A stretch of 64,000 nucleotides of DNA, taken from JABWAJ01 sp038323375 (lineage in GTDB: Bacteria; Bacteroidota; Bacteroidia; Chitinophagales; Saprospiraceae). The notes beneath the pieces were generated by a model. It did no database searches. It saw nothing but the letters and a program-made list of their open reading frames with translations, and was not told the origin of the DNA. The stretch covers positions 56,388-120,387 of the forward strand of contig JBBQGV010000004.1 in the NCBI GenBank assembly GCA_038323375.1. Direction: 5' to 3'. Below are positions 27,200-34,919 of this stretch, piece by piece. Every line of letters starts with the position of its first letter. Positions within the stretch are counted from its first letter, which is position 1. The translations under genes and the position numbers were made by a program.

Positions 27200-28402
27200 A
27201 TGACACACAGGAGAAACCACCGAACCTTAGCCGCAGTTTTAGCCGCATTAATGTTGTTTGCCGTTGCCTGCACCACCCCACAGAAACTGCTCGAATCGGG
27301 CGCGTACGATGCGTCTGTGCAGTTGGCCCTGAAAAAACTAAGCGGTAAAAAAGTCAAAAAAGCCAAATACGTAGACGTCCTCGAAACGGCTTTCGCCAAA
27401 GCAACCGAACGCGACATGCAGGAAGCCAACCGGCTGAAGCAGGAAAACCGCGAAAGCAACTGGGCCCGCATCCACGACCTGTATCAGCGCATTGACCGCC
27501 GCCAAAAAAGCATCGAACCATTATTGCCCCTCATTGACCAGCACGGTCTCAAAGCCGATTTTTTATTCGTCCGCGTGGACGGCCTTGAAAACGAAGCCCG
27601 CGAAAATGCAGCTGCTTACCACTACGGCCGTGCTAAAGACTACCTGAAAGACGCCCAAAACGGCGACCGGGTGGCAGCCCGAAATGCCTACAGCGAGCTT
27701 GAAAAAATCGGCGAATATTTCCGCGATTACCGCGACGAAGACAAACTCATGTCCTTAGCCCGCGACCTGGGCACGGCGCACATCTTAGTGGAAGTGGAAA
27801 ACAAAGCCCAGGCTTATTTGCCGCATCGTGTGGAAAACGCCATCCGCTCTTTCCCGGTTGCCGACTTGGCTAACCGCTGGAACGTCTACTATGCCGAACC
27901 AAACGCCAATATTGAGTTCGATTACAAGGTAGTGGTGAAAATCGGCGACATCCGGGTTAGTCCGAGCCTCGTGCAGGAACGCTCTTATGAAGACGCCTGC
28001 GAAATCGAAGACGGCTTTGAATACGTGCTCGACGAGCGCGGCAACGTGATAAAAGACACGTTGGGCAACGACATCAAAGTGCCGCGGAAAGTAATCGTGC
28101 GTGCCAACGTGCTGGAATCGCTCCAGCGCAAAGACGCGACCATGCAGGCCACCCTCGAATTCTACGACCTGCACACCAAACAATTGATAGACGCGCAGCC
28201 CATCACCGCCACTGCTGCTTTTGAACACTATGCCTCCACGTTCTGGGGAGACCCCCGGGCGCTGAGTCCCGAGTCCAGAAACCGCATCGGCAGTTCGCCC
28301 CGGCCTTTCCCTGCTGACGAAGACTTGTTGCTGCAAGCCTCCGAAAAACTAAAACCTGCCCTCAAGCGCAGGATCGCCGACCGTTCGAGCCTCATGATAT
28401 AG
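27200..28402 (+). CDS. Helical-repeat lipoprotein, unknown function
   Basis: A 400-residue lipoprotein: basic start THRRNHRT, hydrophobic core and lipobox FAVAC (Cys24 of the form starting at 27200). Residues 30-200 are charged and helix-rich with alternating Ala/Lys/Glu, suggesting TPR-like helical hairpins (VQLALKKLSGKKVKKAKYVDVLETAF; quoted here only in part: VQLALKKLSG). The C-terminal half has an extended beta-rich character (RVSPSLVQERSYEDACEIED). No family is named with certainty. A 12-codon upstream extension is open, but the ATG at 27200 gives a proper lipoprotein signal. It ends two bases into a TAG and is followed by family 3 copy 1. Confidence 0.6.
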   Translation: MTHRRNHRTLAAVLAALMLFAVACTTPQKLLESGAYDASVQLALKKLSGKKVKKAKYVDVLETAFAKATERDMQEANRLKQENRESNWARIHDLYQRIDRRQKSIEPLLPLIDQHGLKADFLFVRVDGLENEARENAAAYHYGRAKDYLKDAQNGDRVAARNAYSELEKIGEYFRDYRDEDKLMSLARDLGTAHILVEVENKAQAYLPHRVENAIRSFPVADLANRWNVYYAEPNANIEFDYKVVVKIGDIRVSPSLVQERSYEDACEIEDGFEYVLDERGNVIKDTLGNDIKVPRKVIVRANVLESLQRKDATMQATLEFYDLHTKQLIDAQPITATAAFEHYASTFWGDPRALSPESRNRIGSSPRPFPADEDLLLQASEKLKPALKRRIADRSSLMI

Positions 28403-28407
28403 CCTAA

Positions 28408-28567
28408 GAGCTTATTAGGGAATCCATTAATTGGCTACGAGCGGCAAATTTTATTTTATACTGCGTTGGATTTTTTCGTCATAGCTGCCGGTTATGCCTG
28501 CAAAATGCGCCTTGTCTAAAACAAAATTTACTCGCTCTCGCTCAATCATGGAATCCCCAACAAGCTC
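28408..28567 (-). repeat. Family 3 160-bp element, copy 1
   Basis: Terminal inverted repeats GAGCTTATTAGGGAATCCAT / ATGGAATCCCCAACAAGCTC bound an element of 160 bp. Inside are AAATTTTATTTTATACTGCG and, read from the other strand, TTTTGTTTTAGACAAGGC around a variable centre ATAACCGGCAGCTAT. Copy 2 (54190-54349) has the same length and order in the opposite orientation. It starts five bases after a stop codon. Confidence 0.8.
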
Positions 28568-28647
28568 AACCGATCAGATTTTTTACCGTTTTGAAAGATG
28601 ATGACCGGGCCTGCGAAAAGCGGGCTCGGTTTTTTTTGTAAACACGA

Positions 28648-28916
28648 CATGAGTCTCGCGGAGCGCTGGGTAGCTCTGGGAAACGCCGTGTCTACTCTGT
28701 GTGACTCGTGTTTTTTTGTAACGCAGAGTCTCGCGGAGGTAACGCAGAGTCTCACGGAGCGCAGGGGTAGCTCCGTGAAACTCCGTGTCTACTCTTTGAA
28801 ACTCCGTGTTTTTTTTGTAACGCAGAGTCTCACGGAGAGTTGGCGTAGCTCCGTACACCTCCGTGTTATTTTTTCGTAACGCAGAGTCTCGCGGAGGTGA
28901 CGCGGAGGTGCTGTGT
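28648..28916. repeat. Imperfect tandem array of CGCAGAGTCTCGCGGAG / CTCCGTGAAACTCCGTGT units
   Basis: Units of roughly 70-100 bp, each with GTAACGCAGAGTCTC(G/A)CGGAG, then TAGCTCCGTGAAACTCCGTG, then a T run, repeat three to four times. The two half-units are partial inverted complements (CTCxCGGAG / CTCCGTGA), so each unit can fold. Frames through it are artefacts of the repeat. It lies just upstream of the tRNA pair. Confidence 0.8.
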
Positions 28917-29007
28917 CCTTTTGGTAAATTTTTTTCGAGCGAGTCTTGTGTGGTGTGATCTCAAAATATATCTTTGCAACCGCTTTTGAAGAAAGGCGCA
29001 AGTTCAA

Positions 29008-29081
<74 letters not shown>

Positions 29082-29106
29082 TACATTCAGAAATTATACT
29101 ACATAA

Positions 29107-29179
<73 letters not shown>

Positions 29180-29193
29180 CTCTTTAAAAAATG

Positions 29194-29229
29194 AAGGCGA
29201 TCCAATGCGGGTCGCCTTTTTTGTTTTTT
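29194..29229 (+). terminator. Intrinsic terminator of the tRNA operon
   Basis: A seven-pair stem AAGGCGA / TCGCCTT with an 11-base loop is followed by TTTTGTTTTTT. Confidence 0.85.
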
Positions 29230-29272
29230 GGGGAGTTTCTGCAAAGATGGGGATTGTGTAAAGAGGCAAAGA

Positions 29273-29376
29273 GCAAAAGGCAAGAGGCGATTTTATTTCG
29301 TAAAATCTGATAATTTCGTAATCAAGCAGGGGTACTTTACGAAATTATTTCATTTTACGAAATTATTGCCTTTTGC
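29273..29376. repeat. Nested 104-bp palindrome
   Basis: Three nested pairs of arms: GCAAAAGGC / GCCTTTTGC (outer), ATTTCGTAAAAT / ATTTTACGAAAT (middle) and ATAATTTCGTAA / TTACGAAATTAT (inner). The middle and inner arms share the word AATTTCGTAA. No ORF is present. This is too regular to be chance and could be a cruciform, MITE remnant or RNA hairpin. Confidence 0.75.
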
Positions 29377-29402
29377 ACCTTATTGCACAACCCCAGAATA
29401 GA

Positions 29403-29492
29403 ATGGCGGCATTGTTGTGGTGCTACCAGAAAGAACCAGACTTTGTAATTCTACCGTTCACCAATAAAATGGCGGCATTGTTGTGGTGCTAC
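29403..29492. repeat. 24-bp direct repeat (ATGGCGGCATTGTTGTGG...) spaced by 66 bp
   Basis: The same 24 bases occur at 29403 and 29469. The 66-base period keeps reading frame, so a 31-codon frame with the peptide MAALLWCY twice runs to a TAA at 29496. Whether this is translated cannot be told; I treat it as repeat DNA. Confidence 0.6.
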
Positions 29493-29555
29493 TCGTAATA
29501 GCAAAGCAAGTTAAGTATAAAACCCATTTTTAAAATATAGGTAGTTTTACCCTGT

Positions 29556-29583
29556 TTTGGCTTCTTGGTAGCGCATAATTTTG
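29556..29583 (+). promoter_or_regulatory. Bacteroidota-type promoter for the small amber-interrupted gene
   Basis: A -33 TTTG (29556-29559) and an exact -7 TAnnTTTG match, TAATTTTG (29576-29583), are separated by 16 bases. The ATG follows 36 bases later. The spacer is a little shorter than the usual 19 or so. Confidence 0.5.
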
Positions 29584-29618
29584 CAGTATTATTTTATTCA
29601 CTTTAAAACTTCAAAAAC

Positions 29619-29909
29619 ATGTGCGATCCAGCTCATCAGTATGGCAACATTGATCAGGTTAAGGTCAACGAAATTATTACTGCATTGCGAAACGCAGGGG
29701 CTACCGTTACCGGTAATAACCCCTAGAATGTAGATACCAATAGCAACGGTGTCAAACTACAAGGATCTTGGAATTCCGGCAATAATACGATGACCATCGC
29801 AGTTACTGATAAAAATTTTTATGTGCCTTGCTCAAAAATTTGGTCAATCATAGATGAAATGATGCACCACATCAGCACGCTCAATTCGGCTGAAGCTTTT
29901 GCTGCATAG
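29619..29909 (+). pseudogene. Small conserved-looking protein interrupted by one in-frame TAG
   Basis: From ATG 29619 the frame reads 35 codons (beginning MCDPAHQYGN, ending GATVTGNNP), meets TAG at 29724-29726, then continues in the same frame for 60 codons (NVDTNSNGVKLQG ... NSAEAFAA) to TAG 29907-29909. Both halves have normal protein composition with no other stop, and the unit has its own promoter and terminator. A single change (CAG or TGG to TAG) explains it. The full product would be a 96-residue soluble protein with no signal peptide; its family is unknown to me. The alternatives are a recent nonsense mutation, a sequencing error, or readthrough. Confidence 0.7.
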
Positions 29910-29949
29910 ATAATAGCTCGTTGAGGACGCAAAAATCCGCATAAGCCAC

Positions 29950-29995
29950 AATGCCCTGCTTCGGGATACTACCTGAAAGCAGGGCATTCTTTTTC
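29950..29995 (+). terminator. Intrinsic terminator after the small amber-interrupted gene
   Basis: A 12-pair stem AATGCCCTGCTT / AAGCAGGGCATT is followed by CTTTTTC. It lies 40 bases after the final stop. Confidence 0.85.
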
Positions 29996-30029
29996 AAAAA
30001 TAAATGAATAAACCTACGAACGACAACAA

Positions 30030-30668
30030 CTATTTCCCCATCACCCTTTTCCGAATCCTACTCAGTGATTCCGGCGTAACGCCAAGGAAATTAGCCAATT
30101 GGTACTGCGGCACGCGCTCGAGCAAATCGGGGCGGGTTTTCATCAAATTCAGGTAGCGTTCTTCGGGAGTGGTGAGGATATATTCGGCGAGTGTTTCCTG
30201 GCTTTTTTGAAGCTCCATCTCAACGCCGACCCGGTTGAGCATTTGCATTCTGGGCATTCTTTCAAAAAATTCATGTTCGTTTTCGGGATTGCCCACAATC
30301 AAAACGCAGTCTTCATTGCAGACCAAATACGATTTGGAGGGCTTGTTATCGAACTGGAAACTGCCCGCATTGACCGGTTGGCCTTCCGTAAAAAAATGGG
30401 TGGTTTTTTCCTGGCCATCAACTAAGTAATATTGCCGGACGCAACCCTGCAAAACAAAGCAGCACATACTGCTTGCCTGTCCTTCCCGAAGCAGGACTTT
30501 TCCTTTTTTATAAGATTTGACGTTGATCAGCTCAAAAATCGTGCTGATTTCGGCATCGCTGAGCGGCGCAATTTGAGACATGTAATCTATGAGTACCTGC
30601 TCATGAGCAGAAAGGCGGCGGGTTGAGGAAACGGCAATGTCCGAATTGTGAACGAAATGGTCTATCAT
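30030..30668 (-). CDS. Crp/Fnr-family transcriptional regulator
   Basis: A 212-residue cytoplasmic regulator. An N-terminal cyclic-nucleotide-binding beta-roll (about 30-145: KGKVLLREGQASSMCCFVLQG, quoted in part KGKVLLREGQ; RQYYLVDGQEKTTHFFTEGQ) is followed by the dimer helix and a C-terminal winged helix with QYQLANFLGVTPESLSRIRK. The glycine/glutamate positions of the classical cAMP pocket are not all conserved, so the ligand is unknown. The start at 30668 adds about 29 residues before the usual first helix; Met30 is an alternative. Its 5' end and leader are duplicated about 690 bp upstream (31286-31380). Confidence 0.85.
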   Translation of the reverse strand: MIDHFVHNSDIAVSSTRRLSAHEQVLIDYMSQIAPLSDAEISTIFELINVKSYKKGKVLLREGQASSMCCFVLQGCVRQYYLVDGQEKTTHFFTEGQPVNAGSFQFDNKPSKSYLVCNEDCVLIVGNPENEHEFFERMPRMQMLNRVGVEMELQKSQETLAEYILTTPEERYLNLMKTRPDLLERVPQYQLANFLGVTPESLSRIRKRVMGK

Positions 30669-30800
30669 GGCGCTGATTTTAATGCCATTGGAGCCAACAA
30701 GCTCCTGGGCGAGACTTCAAAGTTGGATAGCAGGGAGACGCTGGTCGCTTTTTTTCGACGGAGGTTTGATTTCCTGAGAAAAAGGGTGATTTAAAATTAC

Positions 30801-30840
30801 CTCCGCTCGCGCCGAGGCTCTGCCTCGCGTGTTCTATTTC
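30801..30840. repeat. Family 4-like GAGGC/GCCTC palindrome
   Basis: CTCCGCTCGCGCCGAGGCTC followed by TGCCTCGCGTGTTCTATT. The latter 25 bases recur at 32330-32357 and, inverted, resemble the 19679-19732 unit (TAGACACGAGGC...GCCTCGCG). Confidence 0.6.
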
Positions 30841-31042
30841 TCCGCTCGCGACCAACCTTCCCGCCCCGTCAACATCATGGGATCGTTGCGACCTCTGGGG
30901 TCGCATACGGATCAAAGCTGCGGGCTCCAGCCCGGCTACAAAAACCAGGATATCAAATCCGGGCTGTGGGTATACCTCACGCCGTTAGGTTTTGTGCATG
31001 AAATACTAGGAAACATCCCGAATTTCGGTTAGTGGCCCCATC

Positions 31043-31176
31043 GGGACTTAATGCCGGTAGACATGGAGCATTTCGTATGGTTTTTCGTGCCGTAGGTACG
31101 CAATGTTGACGTTATATTGCGTACCTACGGCACGTAAACGTTATGAAATGCTTGGTGTCTACCGGCATTAAGTCCC
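31043..31176. repeat. Family 2 palindrome, copy 2
   Basis: Perfect outer arms GGGACTTAATGCCGGTAGAC / GTCTACCGGCATTAAGTCCC and inner arms CGTGCCGTAGGTACGCAAT / ATTGCGTACCTACGGCACG, with AGCATTTC / GAAATGCT between them. The loop is GTTGACGTTAT. Copy 1 is nested in family 1 copy A at 7438-7555. Confidence 0.9.
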
Positions 31177-31285
31177 CATGTGACCAAGCTCAAGAGGAAA
31201 TGAGATATTTCCTATTTATAGCACATCCCGACAATGCACAACGGAGTCCCGTAAAGCGGGAAAACTTGGCTACTCGCAGTATATC

Positions 31286-31380
31286 AGTACCTGCTCATGA
31301 GTAGAAAATCAGCGGGTTGAGGAAACCGAAATGTCCGAATTGTGAACGAAATGGTCTATCATGGCGCTGATTTTTAATAC
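31286..31380 (-). pseudogene. Duplicated 5' end of the Crp-type regulator gene
   Basis: About 93 bases match 30592-30684 with a handful of differences, including the start codon, the first 25 or so codons (IDHFVHNSDI) and a few leader bases. A 2-base change near GTAGAAAATC breaks similarity at the far end and no downstream part of the gene is present. It is a non-functional fragment, in the same orientation as the intact gene. Confidence 0.75.
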
Positions 31381-31382
31381 CC

Positions 31383-31481
31383 TTAAAGGTTCGCCCGTGC
31401 TTCTTTATTTATTTCTTCCCCGGCATCTAATTCCCATCCATCTACTTCTATTTTGGCTAAATACTGATCCCAATTTACCAT
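31383..31481 (-). CDS. Possible 32-residue protein downstream of the VacC-like toxin frame
   Basis: A short frame (VNWDQYLAKIEVDGWELD, then AGEEINKEARANL) begins within the toxin's last codons: the toxin ends AAATGGTAA and this ATG sits inside that string, a 7-base overlap. The arrangement copies the antitoxin-toxin overlap just upstream. The peptide is acidic with two Trp. It could be a third cassette gene, a truncated protein cut by the neighbouring duplication, or chance. Confidence 0.35.
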   Translation of the reverse strand: MVNWDQYLAKIEVDGWELDAGEEINKEARANL

Positions 31482-31864
31482 TTCTCTACCTTTAAACCGT
31501 CAATATTTCCGAAATGCTTATCTCTGGTTACTAATGTAAGATCATATTGAATGGCGATGGCTGAGATCCAAATATCATTTTCCGGAATAGAGGTACCTTT
31601 TTTCTTGAGTTCTGCCTTTACTTCTCCATAAAATCGTGCTGTCTGATCATCACTGTTTAAAACTGCGACCTCATCCCGATATCCATCAACTTTTCGCAAA
31701 TTTTCCGTCTTCCGTGTGGAATTAAAGGCACCGTAATACAATTCACCAATCACAATGGTTGGATGATAAATCTCTTTAGCTTCCTACACCTTTTTGAGGA
31801 CTTGTTCATCTTCACCGAAGAGCGCAATTACTATGTTGTTATCCAATAGATATCTACCATTCAT
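31475..31864 (-). pseudogene. PIN-domain (VapC-type) toxin interrupted by one in-frame TAG
   Basis: The start NGRYLLDNNIVIALFGEDEQ carries the first PIN aspartate. After VLKKV a TAG (31784-31786) breaks the frame; the same frame then continues EAKEIYHPTIVIGELYYGA (second acidic residue), NDIWISAIA (third) and LVTRDKHFGNIDGLKVEKW. Restored length is about 129 residues, normal for VapC, an Mg-dependent ribonuclease toxin. The start at 31864 overlaps the antitoxin stop by 11 bases, a standard arrangement. CAG to TAG is the simplest cause. Unless suppressed, the toxin is inactive because the catalytic acidic residues lie after the stop. Confidence 0.8.
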
Positions 31865-32078
31865 CTTCATCGATTTGTTCACAATCCTCAAGCGCTTTTT
31901 CCATTTCTTCCAGATCTTCTTTTCCGAAAGCACCTGCAAATTGGAGCAACCCTTCCGGTTTGCCTTCCTGCTTTTTAACAAGCAGTGATTTGATAAAATC
32001 CAGCAACTTCAACTGCTGCGGCAAGCTCAGTTGACTTATGGATCGAACAATGGAATCTTGTATCTCAATATTGGTCAT
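31854..32078 (-). CDS. Antitoxin partner of the VapC-type toxin
   Basis: A 74-residue acidic protein (TNIEIQDSIVRSISQLSLPQ ... DCEQIDEDEW) with an N-terminal amphipathic part containing the SLPQQLKLLDFIKSLL helix often seen in DUF2281-type antitoxins, and a Glu-rich tail that would cover the toxin. The frame extends eight codons upstream to 32102, but the ATG at 32078 is the likely start. It is translationally coupled to the toxin by overlap. With a broken toxin it may persist only as a relic or as an autoregulator. Confidence 0.7.
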   Translation of the reverse strand: MTNIEIQDSIVRSISQLSLPQQLKLLDFIKSLLVKKQEGKPEGLLQFAGAFGKEDLEEMEKALEDCEQIDEDEW

Positions 32079-32177
32079 GCTATTCTTTTTTAGACTAACC
32101 ATTTTTTATTTTTTGCCTCTGTTACCGCTCTCATTTTAATGCCACCAACTCCCCTGCCAACGCAATGCTTCCAAGCC

Positions 32178-32226
32178 GCGAATACCCGGCACTAAACCCG
32201 AATGGTGTTTATTTTCGGGTATTCGC
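32178..32226. repeat. Perfect 11-bp inverted repeat hairpin
   Basis: GCGAATACCCG / CGGGTATTCGC with a 27-base loop, in the 270-bp space between the antitoxin gene and the GH57 gene. There is no T run, so it is probably not a terminator. Confidence 0.6.
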
Positions 32227-32320
32227 TTATAGACGAAGGTAGCGGATTTTTTCAAATAACTTGAAAAAGGCGATGGAGGACTTCAAACTCCGGCAAAAGG
32301 AGACCCAGCGCTAAACCCAC

Positions 32321-32357
32321 CCTCGCACGCTCGGCTCTGCCTCGCGTGTTCTATTCC
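32321..32357. repeat. Family 4-like GCTCGGCTCTGCCTCGCG repeat
   Basis: CTCGGCTCTGCCTCGCGTGT followed by TCTATT matches 30813-30838 nearly base for base. It lies just after the end of the GH57 gene. Confidence 0.6.
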
Positions 32358-32374
32358 TCCGGGTTTTACGCGGT

Positions 32375-34792
32375 TTAAGCACCCTCACTCCGCACCTTCA
32401 ACAACCCGCCCAACCTATAAAAAGCCTGCTCCCATTCTTCGTCCGGAAAAATCAACTTGCTGTTTTTAAACTCTTTAAGCAAATGAAAATAGCTGTTTTG
32501 GCTTCTCCAGAAATCCAAGCGAACATTTGCTTCTTCCAGAATTCCGAGCACGGCGATCAGGGTTTGCAGTTTGGAAAGCGTGGCTGGAGAATTATCCAAA
32601 CTACGGATTTCGCGAAAAATGCGCTCCCCGAGCTTTAACAGAAAATCCGGATAAGGTTTCAGCGGAATATTCCAATTGCGGAATTCGCCAACCAACCGTT
32701 TTAACTCGCGAATGTTGAGGTTGCCGTTTTCAAAAAGCCTTCGCAAATCGGCATACAGGATAAACTGGATGGCGCTTTTGTAAGCATCCGGCACCGGAAT
32801 ATCGTTTTGAGCAATGATGCTCATCAACTGGTAGTTGTCGTTGTAAATTTCCCGAAAATCGCTTTCTACTTGACGGAGGCTGTTGGCCGTGATATCGCGG
32901 AGGATTTTTTGTTTTTCATCCCGAAACAAATGGCTGATCGAATATTTTTCAGGCCCGAAATATTCCTGCATGATGCCAATGACCTGACTCAGATCGGAGG
33001 TGTGGAACGCCCGGCTGATTTTGGTCGTCATGTCGTCAAAAACCTCCCGATTCATATTCACCGAGATGTTGCCGATGATGTTGTGCTGCCCTAAGTACAG
33101 GGCTGCAAAGCTAAACTGCTTTTCGGAATAGGTGATTTTTGATTGCACCGTTGTCCGCCCCAGCGCTAATTTCAGGATACCCGCCTCTAATCGTTCAAAC
33201 ACTTCGCTGGTTGCGCTGTAATTCAACATTTCCAAGCGCTCCGGGTATTCTTCAAACAGGGAGGATGCGGCATAGTGCATGCCCACGCGCTCTAAATCCA
33301 CGCGGGCAGGCATCACCGTTTGCCGGTAACTCACCGCACCATTGGCGTGGACATTGCTGGGCGCGCCTTCCAGCAGTTGGATGAATTTCGGATGCAGATC
33401 CGTATCGCCCACCTGACGCGCATAATAAATGGCGCGGTTGGCGTATTGCAAAATCTGGTTGGTTTCTAAGCCGGAAATTTCATCAAAAAACCAGCCGCAG
33501 CTGGTGAACATCAGAATGGCATGGCGTTGCATTTCGAGCAGGCGCATGGCTTGGATATGCTGCTCGATGTCTAAGGGTTCAACCGCGTTTTCGGTCAAAA
33601 AATCGGTTACCCGTTCATCCGTTCGGTTGAGCAGCACATCTATGTAAGCGTTTCGGGCCTCCCACGGATTTTTCAGTAGTTTCCCTGCCTCTTTTTCATA
33701 AATTTTGGCCAATTCATCGCGCAGCCAGTTCAGTGTTTCCCGCAAAGGGCCTCGCCATGCCTGGTTCCAACCGGGTTTTCCGCCGCTGTTGCACCCGCAG
33801 TCGGATCGCCAGCGCTCCACGCCATGTACGCAACTCCAGGAGCTATTTTCGTGGATTTGTGCTTCAAATTTTGGCGGAAACGAGGCTAAATATTGCCCGT
33901 AATTGGTGAGGTGGGCGATGCTTTTTTCTTCGATAAAGTTCAGGCAATCGGCCAAAGCCATTTCCCCGTACCGGTGGTGGTGGCCGTAACTTTCCCCGTC
34001 CGTGGCAATATGCGCCAACTGTGGCGTTTCGCTGTCATCGAGGGCGTCTGCGATGCGTTTGGCAAACTGCCGGCCGCTGTTGAGCAGCCCTTCAAAAGCA
34101 ACCGCCTGGGCAATAACCGGGTGGTAGAAAAAAATGGCAATCGAACGCCCGGATGGCAATTTGCATAAATAAGGCTGGCGGGTGTCAATTGCCTGGTGCG
34201 GCAACTCGATCCATTTCTCTTCCCCGATCCGGCGCACCGCCTTTGCTTGTCGGGCTGCCAGAATCGTGAATTTGATGCCGTGCGCCGCCAGAACTTCCAG
34301 GCTTTCGGTATTGACCGCAGCTTCAGCTAACCACATGCCTTCCGGTTTGCGCTGGAAACGGTGTTCAAAATCTCGGATGCCCCAGACCACCTGGGTTTCC
34401 TGATCCCGCACGTTGGCCAAAGGCATGATGAGGTGGCTGTGAACCTGGGCGAGCGCGTTGCCGTGGCCACCGAAATGAGCCAGGCTGATTTTGTCAGCGT
34501 TCAGGATCGCCTGGTAGGTTTCCGGATCAGCTTGTTCGAGCCACGACAACAAGGTCGGACCGAAATTGAAGCTGATGCGGGTATAGTTGTTGACAATTTT
34601 GACGATCTGTTGATGCTGATCGTGGATGCGGGCGGCTGCGTTTGGCGCGTAACATTCAAAGTTAATGCGCTCGTTCCAGTCGTGGAAAGGCGCTGCACCA
34701 TCCTGTATCTCTATCACTTCCAGCCAGGCGTTCTCTCTGGGTGGCTGATAAAAATGCCCGTGAATGCAGATGAATTTGTTCGTACTGTTCAT
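32375..34792 (-). CDS. GH57-family glycosidase with DUF3536 C-terminal region
   Basis: An 805-residue cytoplasmic enzyme without a signal peptide. The N-terminal (beta/alpha)7 GH57 barrel begins FICIHGHFYQPPREN, with FGPTLLSWLE, the GGHGNALAQ loop, GMWLAEAAVN carrying the likely nucleophile Glu (about residue 157) and IATDGESYGHHHRYGEMAL with the likely acid/base Asp. Residues from about 400 form the helical DUF3536 region. GH57 members act on alpha-glucans (amylase, branching enzyme, 4-alpha-glucanotransferase); this subgroup's exact activity is not established. It is divergent from the PIG-L gene. Confidence 0.88.
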   Translation of the reverse strand: MNSTNKFICIHGHFYQPPRENAWLEVIEIQDGAAPFHDWNERINFECYAPNAAARIHDQHQQIVKIVNNYTRISFNFGPTLLSWLEQADPETYQAILNADKISLAHFGGHGNALAQVHSHLIMPLANVRDQETQVVWGIRDFEHRFQRKPEGMWLAEAAVNTESLEVLAAHGIKFTILAARQAKAVRRIGEEKWIELPHQAIDTRQPYLCKLPSGRSIAIFFYHPVIAQAVAFEGLLNSGRQFAKRIADALDDSETPQLAHIATDGESYGHHHRYGEMALADCLNFIEEKSIAHLTNYGQYLASFPPKFEAQIHENSSWSCVHGVERWRSDCGCNSGGKPGWNQAWRGPLRETLNWLRDELAKIYEKEAGKLLKNPWEARNAYIDVLLNRTDERVTDFLTENAVEPLDIEQHIQAMRLLEMQRHAILMFTSCGWFFDEISGLETNQILQYANRAIYYARQVGDTDLHPKFIQLLEGAPSNVHANGAVSYRQTVMPARVDLERVGMHYAASSLFEEYPERLEMLNYSATSEVFERLEAGILKLALGRTTVQSKITYSEKQFSFAALYLGQHNIIGNISVNMNREVFDDMTTKISRAFHTSDLSQVIGIMQEYFGPEKYSISHLFRDEKQKILRDITANSLRQVESDFREIYNDNYQLMSIIAQNDIPVPDAYKSAIQFILYADLRRLFENGNLNIRELKRLVGEFRNWNIPLKPYPDFLLKLGERIFREIRSLDNSPATLSKLQTLIAVLGILEEANVRLDFWRSQNSYFHLLKEFKNSKLIFPDEEWEQAFYRLGGLLKVRSEGA

Positions 34793-34919
34793 GGCAGGGG
34801 CAAAGGTAATAGATTTTTAAATCCAATAATAGCATTTCCTTAACACAATAGCACCTCGCAGCCCGATTGAGCTTTTTATCTTTGCTGTAATTTTTGTTAC
34901 ATCCTAAAATCACCCTGAT

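Larger units (their letters stand above)
30685..31285. other. Repeat-filled 600-bp insertion between two copies of a crp-type 5' end
   Basis: No plausible gene. It holds a family 4-type palindrome (30801-30840), a GATCGTTGCGACC...GGTCGCATACGGATC hairpin near 30890-30915, a GGGCTCCAGCCCGG palindrome near 30928, the family 2 palindrome (31043-31176) and a GTCCCGTAAAGCGGGAA hairpin near 31246. It is bracketed by direct copies of about 93 bp. The frame at 30829-31032 is made of repeat text. Confidence 0.65.

Noticed and set aside
28598..28879. Overlapping frames of 70-93 codons on both strands
   Set aside because: They are translations of a tandem repeat array and share the same repeated peptides.
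29619..31864. Genome-wide reassignment of TAG to an amino acid
   Set aside because: Several intact genes end in TAG at sensible lengths, so TAG is a working stop here.
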